From: Planococcus citri
Taxonomy: Eukaryota > Arthropoda > Insecta > Hemiptera > Pseudococcidae
Direction: 5' to 3'
Assembly (NCBI RefSeq): GCF_950023065.1
Contig: NC_088681.1
Location: 46,906,836-46,970,835 of the forward strand
DNA length: 64,000 bases
Shown here: positions 1 to 12,260 of the stretch, in pieces
How positions within the stretch are numbered: the first letter of the stretch is position 1
Layout: the number at the start of each line of letters is the position of its first letter
Notes under the pieces: model-generated
Databases searched by the model: none
What the model saw: only the letters and a program-made list of their open reading frames with translations
Told to the model about the DNA's origin: nothing
Program-made: the position numbers and the translations under genes

Positions 1-199
1 AATTCATAAATTTTCACGTAGTCCTTCCCCCCTCCCCCCAAAAATAGAGGAATATACTTACTCCACATCATAACATTGAAAAAGTAAAAAATTTAGGTGT
101 AAAAGTTTGACTCACTCTTCATCCCCCTTCTCCCCTCTAAGAAGTTGTAAGGTGTAATTTTAAACTTTTGTTAAACACCACTTGCCTTGAAGAGGTCAA

Positions 200-1170
200 G
201 CAGACAGGTGAATAACCTTGAGAATCTAGCCAGCTGGACAGGCAGTCTTGAGAGGCAAAGACAGAGATAGGTCAATGACCTAAAGAAGCCAGCCATTCAG
301 ACAAATGACCTTGGAAAGCCATACCTAAAGCAGGTCAATCACCTTGAAAAAACAGACAGACAGACAGACAGACAGACAGACTGATGGACAGACAACATTG
401 AGTAGCCATACTTACAGCCTATAGGTGAAGGACCTTATGAAGCCAGACAGGTAATCAGATCACCTTGAGGAGCCAAATAGACGGCTCAACGACCTCAAGA
501 AGCCAGACAGATGGGTCAATGGCTTTTGAAAGGCAGACATACGATCTTGTAACCCCAAACAGACAGTTCAATGACCTTAACAGACCAGTCAGGTTTACAG
601 ACGACCTTGAGAGGCCAGACAGGTCAATAACCTCAAGAAACCAGTTATGCTGACAGACGACCTGGAGAGGCCAGGCATATGGGCCAATGAACTTAAGAGA
701 CCTGACAAACAGACAGATCAACTATCTTGAAAGGCCCGACAGATGAGTCAATGATCTCAAGAATCCAGACAGACGGGTAAATGACTTTTGAAAGGCAGAC
801 ATACGACCTTAACAAACCAGTCATATTTATAGACGACCTTAGACGGTCAGACTGAGGGGTTAATGACCTTAAGAAACCAGCCAGACAGGTCAATAACCAC
901 AAGAAACCAGTTACGCAGACAGACGACCTGGAGAGGCCAGACATACACGGGTCAATGAACTTAAGAGACCTGACAAACAGACAGATCAACGACCTTGAAA
1001 GGCCAGACAGATGGGTCAATGACCCTAAGTAACCAGACAGACAGGTGAATGACCTTGAGAGACCAGCCAGATGGCCTTGGTTAGTCAAACAAGAACTCAA
1101 GCAACTATGAGAGGGCAAACATTAATACAGACGACCTTGCAAGAGCAAACAGGTAAGTCAATGACTTGAA
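200..1170. repeat. ~32-bp minisatellite with ~265-bp higher-order repeat
   Basis: Degenerate tandem copies of a roughly 32-bp unit, recognisable by words such as GACCTTGAGAGGCCAGACAG and GGTCAATGACCTTAAGAAAC. Longer blocks recur about 262-266 bp apart: the segment near 625-735 matches that near 891-1004, and 505-545 matches 767-807. The array is therefore a higher-order repeat. Open frames across it on both strands are a by-product of the repeat and I do not treat them as genes. Confidence 0.9.
352..380. repeat. (CAGA)n microsatellite
   Basis: About seven perfect CAGA copies inside the minisatellite, whose own units contain CAGACAGAC. Slippage within a unit is the simplest origin. Confidence 0.95.
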
Positions 1171-4100
1171 GAAAAAAAATTTGCGATTTTTCAAATTTTG
1201 TCTGACTTTTAAGAACTCATAAAAATCAAAATTTCATGAGAAATTATTAAAATCATGCCAGACTTTTAAAAACGCGGTGGAAAAAATGGGCAATTTCTCA
1301 TATTTTAATAATATTATGTTAGATGTCAGAGTTTTTAGTCTTTGGTCTGACGTTTAAGATGTTCTCGAAATTTAAAATCAGGTACCTAGCTACCTACCTA
1401 ACTCTTGATATGAAGTTGAAAACATTTATCCATGATTTAAAATTTTCCTTGCATAGAAGACTTTAACCTCCATTCCTCCAGTTTTTCTTCATTTTCAGCC
1501 ATTTTTAATGTGGGAATTCAGTAATCAGTATCGTTGGGTATAGAGTGATCGCATGTTGGAACTTGGGCTGTTTTGATGCAAAATTCAGTATGATGAGTAA
1601 ATTTCAAACCTTACGGAGTTGATTTACGTACCTATCAATTTCTTCAGAATTTTTTCAAATTCACGAAGGTCTGTTTTTCATGAAAAACAAAATATGAGCA
1701 TCCTGAGCATTGAGCAAATTATAACGATAAGAGCTAAAATTTGACGCATTTGAAAGATCTACGAGTATCCTAAACAGAGATGACCTGTCGAAGTTGGGAT
1801 GATTGTTTTTTTCTGTAATTCGACCGGAATTTTGAAAACGAAACTTTAACCACTTGATCTCACAACATTATTTGCTACTCGTACCTACCTATACAAAACG
1901 ACGCGACGTTTTTTCCTCATCTTTTTAGCGTGAGATTAACGCATAAATTAAGGTCGATGTGTGTGTACAAGCTCAGCTGGAGGCAGATTGGATTCGATGG
2001 TGAATATTGCTCGCCATTGCAGCGGAATAGGTGGGCCAAGGATCGGGTTTGGGTAGAGGTACGAGTACGTTGTGTTTTTGTGTATTGGAGAATGCTCGTT
2101 ATGAAATACGATTCGAATAGATACTCGTATTTGTGTATCTGCACTGTGTACCCAAACCTAACTATAATGTACATTTATGTAGAATATGATTTAAACCCAG
2201 CCCTGGTATACCTATCGAAACTAATATTATTGAAGTTTTCGAAATCGAAATCGATGCATATTGAGCAAGCATAGGTATTCGTATGTATATTTTGTTGTTT
2301 GACAAAAGTATCGCTTATACGATATGTTTGGAAGTGTTTGAATATTTTCTACATTGTGTATTAGGTACGTGTAAATGGGAATAGATGAAACTATCAGGAA
2401 GAGTGTACGAATGGAGGGTGTGTTAAGATAGCTCGAGGATCTGTATTTATAATAAATTTGATTTGTCAGAGTGTAAAATGAGTTTGAAGGAGAAAGCCAC
2501 AACTCACTTGTAACGGCGTACTTGATGTGTGGGTGTAATGATGATGAAAATCGAATTTATTCATATTTGGAAATATTTTCAGCGAATGAAAAGTGAAATG
2601 AACGAGAACCTTTTAAAAATATTTCGTAAATATCTGGCAATCTACAATTTGAACGAAATCAAGCTAGATTGAAAGGGCATGTTCTAAAACCCCCAAAACC
2701 AAGATATCAGGCGCCGCGAAGTTCATTTTTGGATTTTTTTGCGAATTTTTGAACATTCAAAATTTGAATAATTCGTTCAATCCAACTCTCACACTGCAAC
2801 CTAGTTTGGGCTATTCTGGAGCCTCCAGCGAGTTTTCAAATTCCTCCAGAAATTTTTAGAAGCTCTGGAAAGGTCAAAAGTGAACTTTGGCACCTATAAC
2901 TTTGGCTGGTGCTTATTGAGCTTCCCTCTCGACCATTGTTTTGAATCGGCTGATCATTTTTTTTTTTTTTTTTGGAGGTCAATACCTTTTAGATGCCTTT
3001 GCAGCCTATAAATAAATTTTTTAGCCGACGTGAATGCTGCTTTTTATCCGATCACTGGTCGAGATACCTAATTTCAAAATACCTACTACAGGTGCATTGA
3101 CAGATTGTATAAATTATCCTAATGATCGATTCGAACTAATTTGCGAGTTGTCATCTTGATTGAACGTAGGTCTAGGTACTAATTTGCGAAACGACGAAAT
3201 TGTTTGCAAATTAATATGAATAACTGGAGATCTGTGGTGAGGAAAGGGGAATGTATTAAAACCATCTTGCTGCTTGTTTGAAAAAAAAAAAAAATAGCGT
3301 ATGAAGGTAGGTAGATAGTTTTAGCATTTGTCGAAGAGAAAGAGATAGAGGGAGGCATGTCTAAAAAAAAGTGTAATATTTTTCACGTTATAATAATTTA
3401 TTTTATGACAATTTGTTTGCTTCAAAAATAATCGATCGGAACCGGTTCGTGAAGTTGTTTGCATTATCCGAAGAATAAAGTGCCATCCTCATCCTCACAT
3501 TGCATTGCATACCTATCTACCTACTTGTATCCTGTGTGTCTGCAATTCCTATGGATTTTCTTATTAAATGGAGAAATTATTTCGATTGGATTTGGTCGTC
3601 GATGTATTTTAATTGAGGTAATGGTGATGGGGAATAATTCGTAGAAATTGTATTCATGTATAGCTTCGTGTAATCTCGCATGTTTATACTCGTTGTATAG
3701 ATTAATGGAAGAAGCTGGTAAAATACTTTTACGTGAAATTAATTTATTCCCTACTTCGGCGAAATTAGAATTGCATCGACGTGTCACGTGTATGTGTAAA
3801 AAAAAAAGGATAGACCGTAAATTAGGATCGATGTACTTCTAGGCTGGTCCGCAAATATGCGGGCGAATGTTAGAAAAATGTCCGAAAAATGACGGAACGG
3901 AAGGACCTAGCCCATTAGTGATGGGGAAAAAATGCGATAAAGCTATAAATTTGTTTATCTATGGTGTGAATGAATTAGGTGTTTAGGAGAATAAAGAAGA
4001 AAAAAATATATCAGAATTCAGATCGAAGGGAAATAAGATTATACAAGATAGATAGATTGGGAGTTTTATGAATTAATTGAATGTCGATCATCGGGCTGGA

Positions 4101-5240
4101 TAGAATATTTTATTTTTTTCGAAACAGCTAACTTCAGTTACCTACCTAATGCAAAAATTGAATAATTATATGGAAAGAAGATTGATCGAAATTTTTATTG
4201 GGTACTTGAATCGTATTTTCGGATCTTTTCAAAGGATAGAAATCGCATACCATCGTTATACGACTTTGCAATAATTGATGTGTTATCGAGCGCATTTTTC
4301 GCAAATGACTTAATTAGAAGTCGAGTCGAAGCGCAGAAAATAAAATGTTTAGGATGATAAAATTGCACACCGCATACCGATGTCAAAATGAGATACACAG
4401 GGCTAATATCTGTGCAAAGCTTCGCTGCACTTGGCCGCATTTTACGAGACATAGTGCATCGAATGCAGCAGCCTTATACGCTAGATAGTACATAGATACT
4501 CGGTACCGGATATGAAGAATGTTAAAAGGGATTGTGTAATGTGCATTTATGCACTGTACTATTTGTAGATTCAAAAACAACGTGTTGTTCGGAGATTTAA
4601 AAATAATAAACCGATAAGTACGAGTACACATACGAAGCGCAGTACAGCACAGATACCGTATTGAAAAGAATACGGGGAAAGAGAAGAAGATGGGTACCTA
4701 CAAAAGCACATGTACAAATCAGCATGTGAGACAGAGAGAGAGGAGGTGATGTGGGAGTACGTATCGTTACTTCATTATTATCTTACGAGTAGGTATTACG
4801 CGAATGCAATACTTTGATGCGTGGGTTCTTTGCACTGATAGCCTTTTAAAGATGATTCAAAAGGAAAGGAAATGGAAATTTTTGTTTGAAAATTTCAAAA
4901 GGTGAGATGATTTTGAGTGTATGAATTTTTCAATGAAACTTGAAAATTTTCAATTTATTCGTTTTCTCTTCGAAGATTTTGAAATTACTTTTTTCTTTCG
5001 TGATGAATTGATGAAAGATTGAAAGAAAAAAAAATTGAAAATTTTCTGCGATTGGAAGAAGCTGACGAAATTTTAATCAGGGAAATGTCACTCTCCTCCT
5101 GCACCATCCACCTTTCCACGAGAAAATCAGATCTTGAAATATTTGAAAAAAGATGTAGGGGGTCTCAAAGGGCTGCGGGAAGAATTTTGGATCCTTGATT
5201 TAAACCATCACTTTTTTCCCTCAGGGTTTCAAATTTCAAA
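1171..5240. other. intronic DNA, no gene recognised
   Basis: AT-rich sequence without a supported gene. Positions 2640-3000 carry degenerate text (gcctccagcgagttttcaa) of a dispersed family also seen near 12.6 and 15.5 kb. The parts 1740-2560 and 3050-4860 look unique and hold several TACGAGTA/TACTCGTA octamers. Confidence 0.6.
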
Positions 5241-5339
5241 ATTTACGTCAAAAATAGAAAAAAAAACCTCGCGAAGACAGACTTTTCTTCAAATAAAAAT
5301 CTTTTACGAACGAATTGATTCACTTTTTTTTGAAACATT

Positions 5340-6740
5340 TGTATAGCAATTGATCTGTTTACAATCGAATCGAATCATTCACGAACGATCGTTGATTAAA
5401 TAAATTGATTGATATCTTGGTGAATCATTCGCAAACGGATCAATTAATTTACGATTGATTCGGTTTTTGTGAATCTGTTTTCAAGCGAAGTGAATCGAAT
5501 CGAATCATTTACAACCGATTGGCAATTGAACAAACTGATTGATTTCTAGGCGAATCATTCGCGAACGAATTGATTGATAGTTGGTGAATCATTCGCGAAC
5601 GAATTGATTGATATTTGGTAAATCATTCACGGACGAACTGATTCGTACAGGTGACTCGTTCGCGAACGAATCGATTCATTTACTTAATTTTTGGTGAATC
5701 ATTCACGAATGAATTGAATAATTTTTGGTGAATTATTCGCAAATGAATTGAATTTTTTAGTGAATCATTCGCGAACGAATTGAATTTATTTTAGTGAATC
5801 ATTCGCGAACGAATTGAATTTATTTTAGTGAATCATTCGCGAACGAATTGAATTTATTTTAGTGAATCATTCGCGAACGAATTGATTAATAGTTGGTGAA
5901 TCATTCGCAAACGAACTGATTCGTACAGGTGACTCGTTTGCGAACGAATCCATTCATTTACTTGATTTTTGGTGAATCATTCACAAACGAATTGAATAGT
6001 TTTTGATGAAATATTCGCAAACGAATTAAATTTTTTAGCGAATCATTCGCGAATGAATTGAATTTATTTTAGTGAATCATTCGTGTACGAATTGATTAAT
6101 AGTTGGTGAATCATTCGCGAACGAATTGATTCGTACAGGTGACTCGTTCGCGAACGAATAGAGTCATTTACTTAATTTTTGGTGAATCATTCACAAACGA
6201 ATTGAATAATTTTTGGTGAATTATTCGCGAACGATTTGATTCGTGTATGTGACTCGTTCGCGAACGAATTGAATTTTTTAGTGAATCATTCGTGAACGAA
6301 TTGATTAGTAGTTGGTGAATCATTCGCGAACGAATTGATTCATTTAGTTGACTTGTTCGCGAACGAATCGATTCATTTATACTTGATTTTTGGTGGATCA
6401 TTCACGAATGAATTGAATAATTTTTGGCGAATCATTCGCGAACGAATTGAATATTTTAGTGAATCATTCGCGAACGGATTGATTCGTATAAGTGATTCGT
6501 TCGCGAACGAATCGATTCATTTACTTAATTTTTGGCGAATCATTCACGAACGAATTGAATAATTTTTGGAGAATCGATCAATTCGTTGGTGAATGATTCG
6601 CTAAAAATAAATCTATTCGTTCGCGAATGGTTCTTTCAAAAACTTAATCAATTCGTTCATGAATGATTCCCTTGAATGAATTTATATTTTCACGAACAAT
6701 TCACTGAGAAATGAATCTATTTATTGAAATCGGTTCAGCC
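5340..6740. repeat. Satellite array built on TTCGTTCGCGAACGAA (copy 1)
   Basis: Tandem units of roughly 30-45 bp, each carrying a version of GAATCATTCGCGAACGAATT or GACTCGTTCGCGAACGAATC. The core TTCGTTCGCGAACGAA is a perfect 16-bp palindrome. The left edge (about 5240-5400) is the reverse complement of the right edge of the array at 28.5-29.4 kb, so the two arrays are inverted copies of one larger repeat. To the right, near 6725, a short piece reads as the complement of the 'ggctgaaccgattt' repeat that accompanies the other copies. Units near 33 bp keep short frames open, but this is not coding. Confidence 0.92.
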
Positions 6741-6744
6741 GTTC

Positions 6745-7312
6745 GTTTTCTAGGTAACGAGTTCTAAAAAATTGTCTTTAAAAAAAATTTTTGACGATGA
6801 ATGGTGATTTATAGGCAACTACATTGATGCTATCCATTTTTTTTTGTAAGGTAAGTCTCATGCAAAATCCCTGGAAAGGCGAAAAAAATTCAAAAACAAT
6901 TTTCTTATTTTTAAAAAGCTTTTGTTTGATTCTCAATGTAAATTTCAAAATTTCAAACACTGATGTAGAAAAGTTATGATTCGAGCCAGAGATCTCAAAT
7001 TTACGTTTTCTTATAAGTAACATGCCAGTTTAGCAAACTTCTATGGATATTTTAATATTTGGTCGTAAAAATAGTGAAAAAAAAATAGTAAATTCAGTCA
7101 AAATTTCAACAAAAAAAAAACTAACAAAAAAAAATAATAAAAAATATTTACCAAAGACGAAAAATATTTTCGAAAAAATTAAAAAAATTACATTCATTTT
7201 TGAATAAAGACTGACATTTTTTTTTGAACTGTCACTTGTTAGCATCGTCAGAATACGTTCATCACTTTATAATTTTGATTTAAAATATAGGTACAAGGTT
7301 TTTACCGTTCCT
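6745..7312. other. AT-rich intronic DNA, nothing recognised
   Basis: Poly-A/T-rich text between the satellite and the hAT element. No gene or repeat structure is visible beyond homopolymer runs. Confidence 0.6.
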
Positions 7313-8199
7313 CAAGGGCGTATTCAGGGGGGGGGGTGATTTGGGGTACAATCACCCCCCAGGATCAAAAAATTCTTAGGTTAATATAATTTCCACGATT
7401 TCTTGCATTGAATCACAGGAAAAAAATCATGTTATTTTACGTTTATAGGGAGATAATTTGCTACAAACTTCAAAATTCATTGAAAATCACATTATCTCCC
7501 TAGGTAGTTGCATATGCATAATCTATGTACTAATTATTTTTGTTTCTTGAATTATGAATTTCCACTGCTTTTGTTTGCTTTCCTTTTTTGAAATTGAAAT
7601 TTCTGGAAGCATATTTTTCGTTATTATAAGAGAGACGAAGTGCTCCTTTTGCTCCAGCTTACTGATCATTATTGGAATTGAATAGGCACTGGGATTTTCC
7701 TCCCTCATAACGAAAAATATATTATCCAACTCAGGAGTAAAAATGATTTTCGACAATTTTGAATTATTTTCCTCTCGACGCTTGGGTAATAAACCTCGAA
7801 AATCGTCAAAAATCATTATCGCTCCCTAGTTGAACAGACTATTGATTCAAGTATGAGGATGTGAGGAGTGTCACGTTAAATCCAGAAAAATCAATTTTAC
7901 AATCAAGAATGTAATATTTTTTACTCTTTGGATTGACAAATTTCCAAAATTTTGCCCTCTCTTCGCTCGTGCTTATCTGAATTTCATTATAAATAGGTAT
8001 CAACAATTTACTGGATAAATTTCAAAAACCTCACTCTGATCAACACGTTTTTCAAGCTGAAATTCAGCATGAAAATGTCTGAAATGTGCCTACTATTGAA
8101 ATTTTTATACATATGAGCCCGTTGGGAATTTTGTGATTTTTGTCCCCTACTTATGAGTCATTCATCACCCCCCAGGAGGAAATCCTGGATACGGGCTTG
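7313..8199. mobile_element. Non-autonomous hAT-type element, 887 bp
   Basis: The ends are imperfect inverted repeats: left CAAGGGCGTATTCAGG, right (complement) CAAGCCCGTATCCAGG. They are flanked by an exact 8-bp direct repeat, CCGTTCCT, at 7305-7312 and 8200-8207. An 8-bp duplication and CA...TG ends are typical of hAT transposons. Tracts of G (7329-7338) and C lie just inside the ends. No transposase frame is present, so the element would need one supplied in trans. An internal copy of the TTTTGCCCTC.CTTCGCTCG motif lies near 7950-7972. Confidence 0.9.
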
Positions 8200-8531
8200 C
8201 CGTTCCTCCTGATTAAAAAAAAACATTCTGCAGTAAATTTTACGGTGGGAGGTGGGTGGAAGGGAAGTTGTTGAAATGTTGACAATATTCAATGTGATTC
8301 TCAGTGACCTGTCCTGTTCGATGTTCGTAATATTCTCGTCGATTATTTTCATCAAATGTTTCAAAAATTTGAAAAGTCTTGAGAGACAGGAAGAGGGGGG
8401 GAGTGGATAAATTAAAGAGTCAGATACCTATTTCAAGTATTGCGGATTGATCATTTATTGAGGAAACCGATCATTCGATGCCAGATTTTAAGGATAATTA
8501 GGTACGAGTTACATTCGTACGTAGTACGTAC
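8200..8531. other. intronic DNA, nothing recognised
   Basis: Short stretch between the hAT element and the linker exon. No further feature is visible. Confidence 0.6.
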
Positions 8532-8654
8532 CTTTTGGAGTCGTCTTGTAGGGGGTTGCTGCTCCGTCTTCGCCACCTTCGTTATCTTCTTCGACAGCTC
8601 CATCTCCGGCATCGGCCGACATCTGATTCAAAGTAACCTTAGGCGTTGGAATTT
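8532..8654 (-). CDS. Net: Netrin, exon for the linker between LE3 and the C-terminal domain
   Basis: A 123-bp, 41-codon exon read on the minus strand. The acceptor is TTCGCAG ending at 8655, after a pyrimidine-rich tract, and the donor is G|GTACGT at 8531. Both junctions are phase 1. Its first two bases complete the codon begun by the LE3 exon, giving the conserved netrin join C-I-K-I-P. The remainder is a low-complexity acidic stretch (GDGAVEEDNEGGEDGAATP), as expected of the flexible, poorly conserved linker before the NTR domain. It contains no cysteine. The intron to LE3 is only 247 bp (8655-8901), in contrast to the huge one further upstream. The exon call rests on phase, splice sites and the KIP join. 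Sequence identity in the linker itself cannot be judged. Confidence 0.88.
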
Positions 8655-8901
8655 CTGCGAATTTGAAAAAAGAAAAATAATGCTAAAAATAAAAGCTTTT
8701 AATAATTAAAACGTAGGTAGGTGGTTGGTCATTGCACCTTTTTAATAATGGGGCAACTCGTCACACAACTTATGCGTCGATTTTTCGGTTTCAACTAAAA
8801 CACTATAAAGCTCGCTTCTACGTATAGGTAGAGATAATTGCAGGCGTTGTATGGTGTGAATGTGGTACGGTATACGACTATAGCATACAAATACTACTTA
8901 C

Positions 8902-9051
8902 TAATGCAGGGAGCAATATGAGATCTGCTTTGTTGATAGCCTTTGGCACACCTGTTGCATGTGATACCGGTGACACCGTCTTTACATGGGCATTGACCAC
9001 TGGTTTGATTACACGTTTTCCCCGAGGCACCGATCGGATGACAGTCGCATG
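8902..9051 (-). CDS. Net: Netrin, exon for the third laminin-type EGF domain (LE3)
   Basis: A 150-bp, 50-codon exon on the minus strand, phase 1 at both ends. The acceptor is TTAG at 9052-9055 and the donor is A|GTAAGT at 8901. The product has the eight cysteines of an LE module in the netrin spacing (CDC...C...CPC...CNRC...C). It carries segments that are nearly invariant in animal netrins, including CPCKDGVTGITCNRCAKGYQ and the following SR.IAPCI. In netrins the LE domains form the rod behind the laminin N-terminal domain and help bind DCC/Frazzled and UNC-5 receptors; the protein is secreted. The frame joins LE2 upstream through a split alanine codon (ACK-A-CDC), as in vertebrate netrins. 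Whether this is the NetA- or NetB-type paralogue cannot be told from the exons present. Confidence 0.98.
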
Positions 9052-9055
9052 CTAA

Positions 9056-10470
9056 TTTGAGAAAACAGAAAAAAAAGTGCATGTTCAAATTAGTAAGCTC
9101 GTATTTGTTGTTGTTGTTTTGTTGCTTTATTTTTTCCTTTTTAATTTAATAATAATAATTGGCGAGAGAGCTCGGAAATGGAGAACACGTAACATGTGAT
9201 ATGGTATACTTTGTACAAATGATATTACTAGGTACACTGCAGTTGGCTACGAATTTAATTATTATCGTGTACGAGTTTGAGAGGCAAAGAGGGAGAGTCA
9301 AGTCAGATAAATCTACTCGTAGTACGATATATATACGATGACCTGAAAAATAAATTGGGAGTTTCAACCACCTAGGTTCTTCTCTGTACTAAATAATATG
9401 AAATACATCGTTGTCTAGACTCGGGTGTAGAAATTGTACAGTATGTGGTATGGTGCAGGACTGCAGGTGGAGGTGCCACCCCCTCTAATGCATATTAGGA
9501 ACTGTTTTTTTTTACGTGTGCATAGTGCCTGCTTATTAAACTCAGTGTCAAATAAATAATTAATTTTATTCGTACACACGAATGTAAATAAGCCAGTTGA
9601 AGATTTTTTCCTCTCTCACTCTATCATTCATTTTCAATCGCTTGGTAAGGAGCCAAACCAAAGTATGATTACACAAACACCTAGTTGTCTGTGTTATTCA
9701 GTAGATAATACTAAATTGAAGTCACTGTACCTGTATTTGTATACTTATACTTTATGTATCTGTACAGGGAAAAGATGTGATTAAGACGACGTGAACCTAC
9801 AAGTACGTGAGAAGGAGAAAAGGTGTGCACATTTTTCTATTGTATGGTAGGTAGGTTCACTAATCACTATACAAGTAGATAGTTGGATATACCTTTTAGC
9901 ATGTAGGTATACCATTTACGTGTCGCATACCTACTCGAATGTAGTGTGTACACTGTACAGAATTGTAGAAGGTACCCATACTTATTTTTATTCAATTTAA
10001 TTTAAATTTAAATGAGCATACTACGTACTATATTTTTTCCCAATACCTACTTCGGCAAGCTTATATCGTTGTCGTCGTGCAAAAAATAATACCTACGTAA
10101 GGTGCGGGGGCGAAAAGTAATTTCGTATTCGTCGTAAGTTTGCAGGTACCTACTAAATAAGTAAAGGTAATGGCACGAGGCTCGTATACAGATTATGTAA
10201 AATAGCTTTAATTCGTCGTATTTCGTATCCATATACTTTGTACACTATACAATCAATTACCTGGTACCTGTGGCGAGGATTTTACGCGTGGAAAAGACGA
10301 GATAAGAATGGCAAAAGATGATTTTAAGCTCGATTGAAATACGATATGCCTACGTTTAATTTTCAGCCAGAGAGGTGCGTGATTTCGAAGGAATTGCTGG
10401 GGCGTTGTGTGCTGCCAAAGTGGTGTTTTACGAGGGTAAATAAAGTTCTGAGTGTATTAATTGAACCGAA
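9056..10470. other. unique-looking intronic DNA
   Basis: No gene is recognised. The sequence is less homopolymer-rich than its surroundings and dense in GTAGGTA and TACTCGTA words. It begins just beyond the LE3 acceptor. Confidence 0.55.
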
Positions 10471-10479
10471 TGACTTTCT

Positions 10480-12260
10480 CAGGGTTCATACTCGTTACTT
10501 TTCAAGTAACTAAGTTACTATTTTTTTTTTAAATTTTGGTTACCAAAGTTACTTTTTTTGATAAAGTTTTTTCACTTTCAATTTTTCCAAATTTTGGCCC
10601 TACTTCGCGAAGAAAACATGAAAGAATGTCTCGATTTTTTCCGCAAAAATACCACTTGTAAAATAGAAACAAATCTCGTTTTTTTTTCAAATTAACCAAA
10701 TAGCCCTGTTTCTTGATGAAAATGTCTAAGGTAATTGCTGTTTTTCGAAATAATTTTCAAAAAGTCTCATTTAATCCCAAAAGTCTCGCTTTTTGGCAGA
10801 CGCTTTTTCGACAAAAATTGCGAAAAAGTCACTTTTTTGCCAATTGATTGCTAGAAAGTCTTGTTCTTCGTAAAAAATATTGAGCACTTCAAAGTTGAGC
10901 TTTTTTGCAATAAATAACCAAAACGTACTGCTTTTCATGAAAAAATTTCAAAATCATACATTTTTTATGAAGAAAATTGCGAAAAAATATTTTTTTTTCT
11001 TGTAAGTAATAAAAATTCTTGCTTTTTTGCAAAATTGCTATGAAACCTCGCTTTCATCCCCCCGCCCCCCCCCCCATCACCTAAAATGTCGCTTTTTTGC
11101 CAAAAATCTCCAAAAACTAACTACCTATCTTTTTTTGCCAATTATCCTTGAAAAAATCCTGATTTTTGCAAAAATTGTCAAAGTCTTGCATGTTGCAAAT
11201 TGCTATGAAGCCCTGCCTTTTGCTAAAATTATTGTTCAAGTGATGTTTTCAAGTAGCAAAACGTCTCCCTTTTTGCTTAAATTGTTAAAAAGTCTCACTT
11301 CTTTGCCAAAAATTAATAAACGTTGTTTTCTTACAAAAAAATTCCAAAAAATCTCACTCATTCCAAAAATTTGTCTTAATGTGCTTCCTTTTAACCAGAA
11401 ATTGCAAAAAACCCTTTCTTTAGCTGAAATTGTCAAAAGTTTCGTTTTTTGCCAAAAATTATTCTCACTTTGTTGCCCCAAATTTCCGAAAAAAAAAACT
11501 GATTTTTTTGATCAAAAAGTTGCAAAGTGAACTTCTTTGGAAAAATTTGAATTTTAATTAAAAACGAAAAAATCTGTTTTTTTTGAGCGATTTTTATTTT
11601 TTTCTGCATTAAAATGTTTTTGCTTTTGTTTTGTCACTCTTTTGGTCAACTTATAGGTATTGTTACTCTTTATGGGGAAAAAAATGAGTTCGAGCTCTGC
11701 ATTCTCATCGTGAGTCTTTAAGAAATTATTACCAGAAATGATACGTATGTAGAATCTGAACGAAAATTAAGAGAGGGGTGCGTATTAAGCTGTTCCAGAT
11801 ATTGGAATGGGAGGGAGGCTGGGAATAGGTACAGGTATACCTGTTAAAAAATGTCTGATATGCTAGCCGTATACGTAAGTAAAAAAAAAGTCCGTCATTT
11901 GCTAAGATTTTCAAAGTCTTGCAATCTGCCAAAAACATCAAAAAAATCTCGATTTTTGTCGAAATTGGTTTCTGACATATATCGTTTCCAACAAAAAATT
12001 GCTAAAATTTGTAGCTTTTTGGCAAATAGCCTGTCTTTTTTCCCCCCGGAAATTGTGAAAAGCTGTCACTTTTTTGCCAATAATTGCCAAAACGTCCTGC
12101 TTTTGTAAGTACTAAAATTGTCGAGGTCTTGTTTTTTGACCAAAATTCTCATTATGTAACAAACTTGCTAAAAAGTCTCTTTTTTTTACCGAAAATTGTC
12201 TAACATTTTTACTGTTCCAAAAAGCTATCAAAAAGCCTCATATTTTAACATTTATGTTTC
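10480..12260. repeat. Degenerate 'TTTTTGCCAAAAATTGCC' repeat block (copy 1)
   Basis: About 1.8 kb of loosely periodic text in which variants of 'AAAGTCTCGCTTTTTTGCCAAAAATTG' recur every 30-50 bp with heavy divergence. It opens with a segment containing TACTCGTTACTTTTCAAG and alternating GTTAC words. The same family appears near 27.1-27.6 and 58.8 kb in this orientation, and near 16.1-16.9 and 46.2-47.0 kb in the opposite one. Long frames across it, such as one of 167 codons at 11027, follow from the phenylalanine/lysine-rich repeat. Confidence 0.75.

Larger units (their letters stand above)
1..8531 (-). other. netrin intron downstream of the linker exon (partial)
   Basis: This stretch follows the donor site of the linker exon (GTACGT, minus strand, 8526-8531) and runs off the window. 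The netrin C-terminal NTR (C345C) domain should follow the linker. I looked on the minus strand for its basic, cysteine-bearing pattern and found no convincing exon, so the domain probably lies below position 1. The intron holds a minisatellite, a satellite array and a hAT element, listed separately. Confidence 0.7.

Noticed and set aside
693..1118. 141-codon minus-strand frame with repeated SGLSRSL-like peptides
   Set aside because: It is a translation of the 32-bp minisatellite; comparable frames appear on the other strand.
5340..6740. Regularly spaced palindromic repeats suggestive of a CRISPR array
   Set aside because: Spacers are not unique and are themselves repeated, unit length varies, the host is an animal and there are no cas genes. 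It is a satellite.
1..8531. Netrin C-terminal NTR (C345C) exon
   Set aside because: Minus-strand frames here lack the expected basic, cysteine-containing pattern. The exon is probably outside the window.
11027..11530. 167-codon open frame on the plus strand
   Set aside because: It lies entirely within the degenerate TTTTTGCC repeat, and its Lys/Phe/Leu-rich repeats mirror the DNA repeat.
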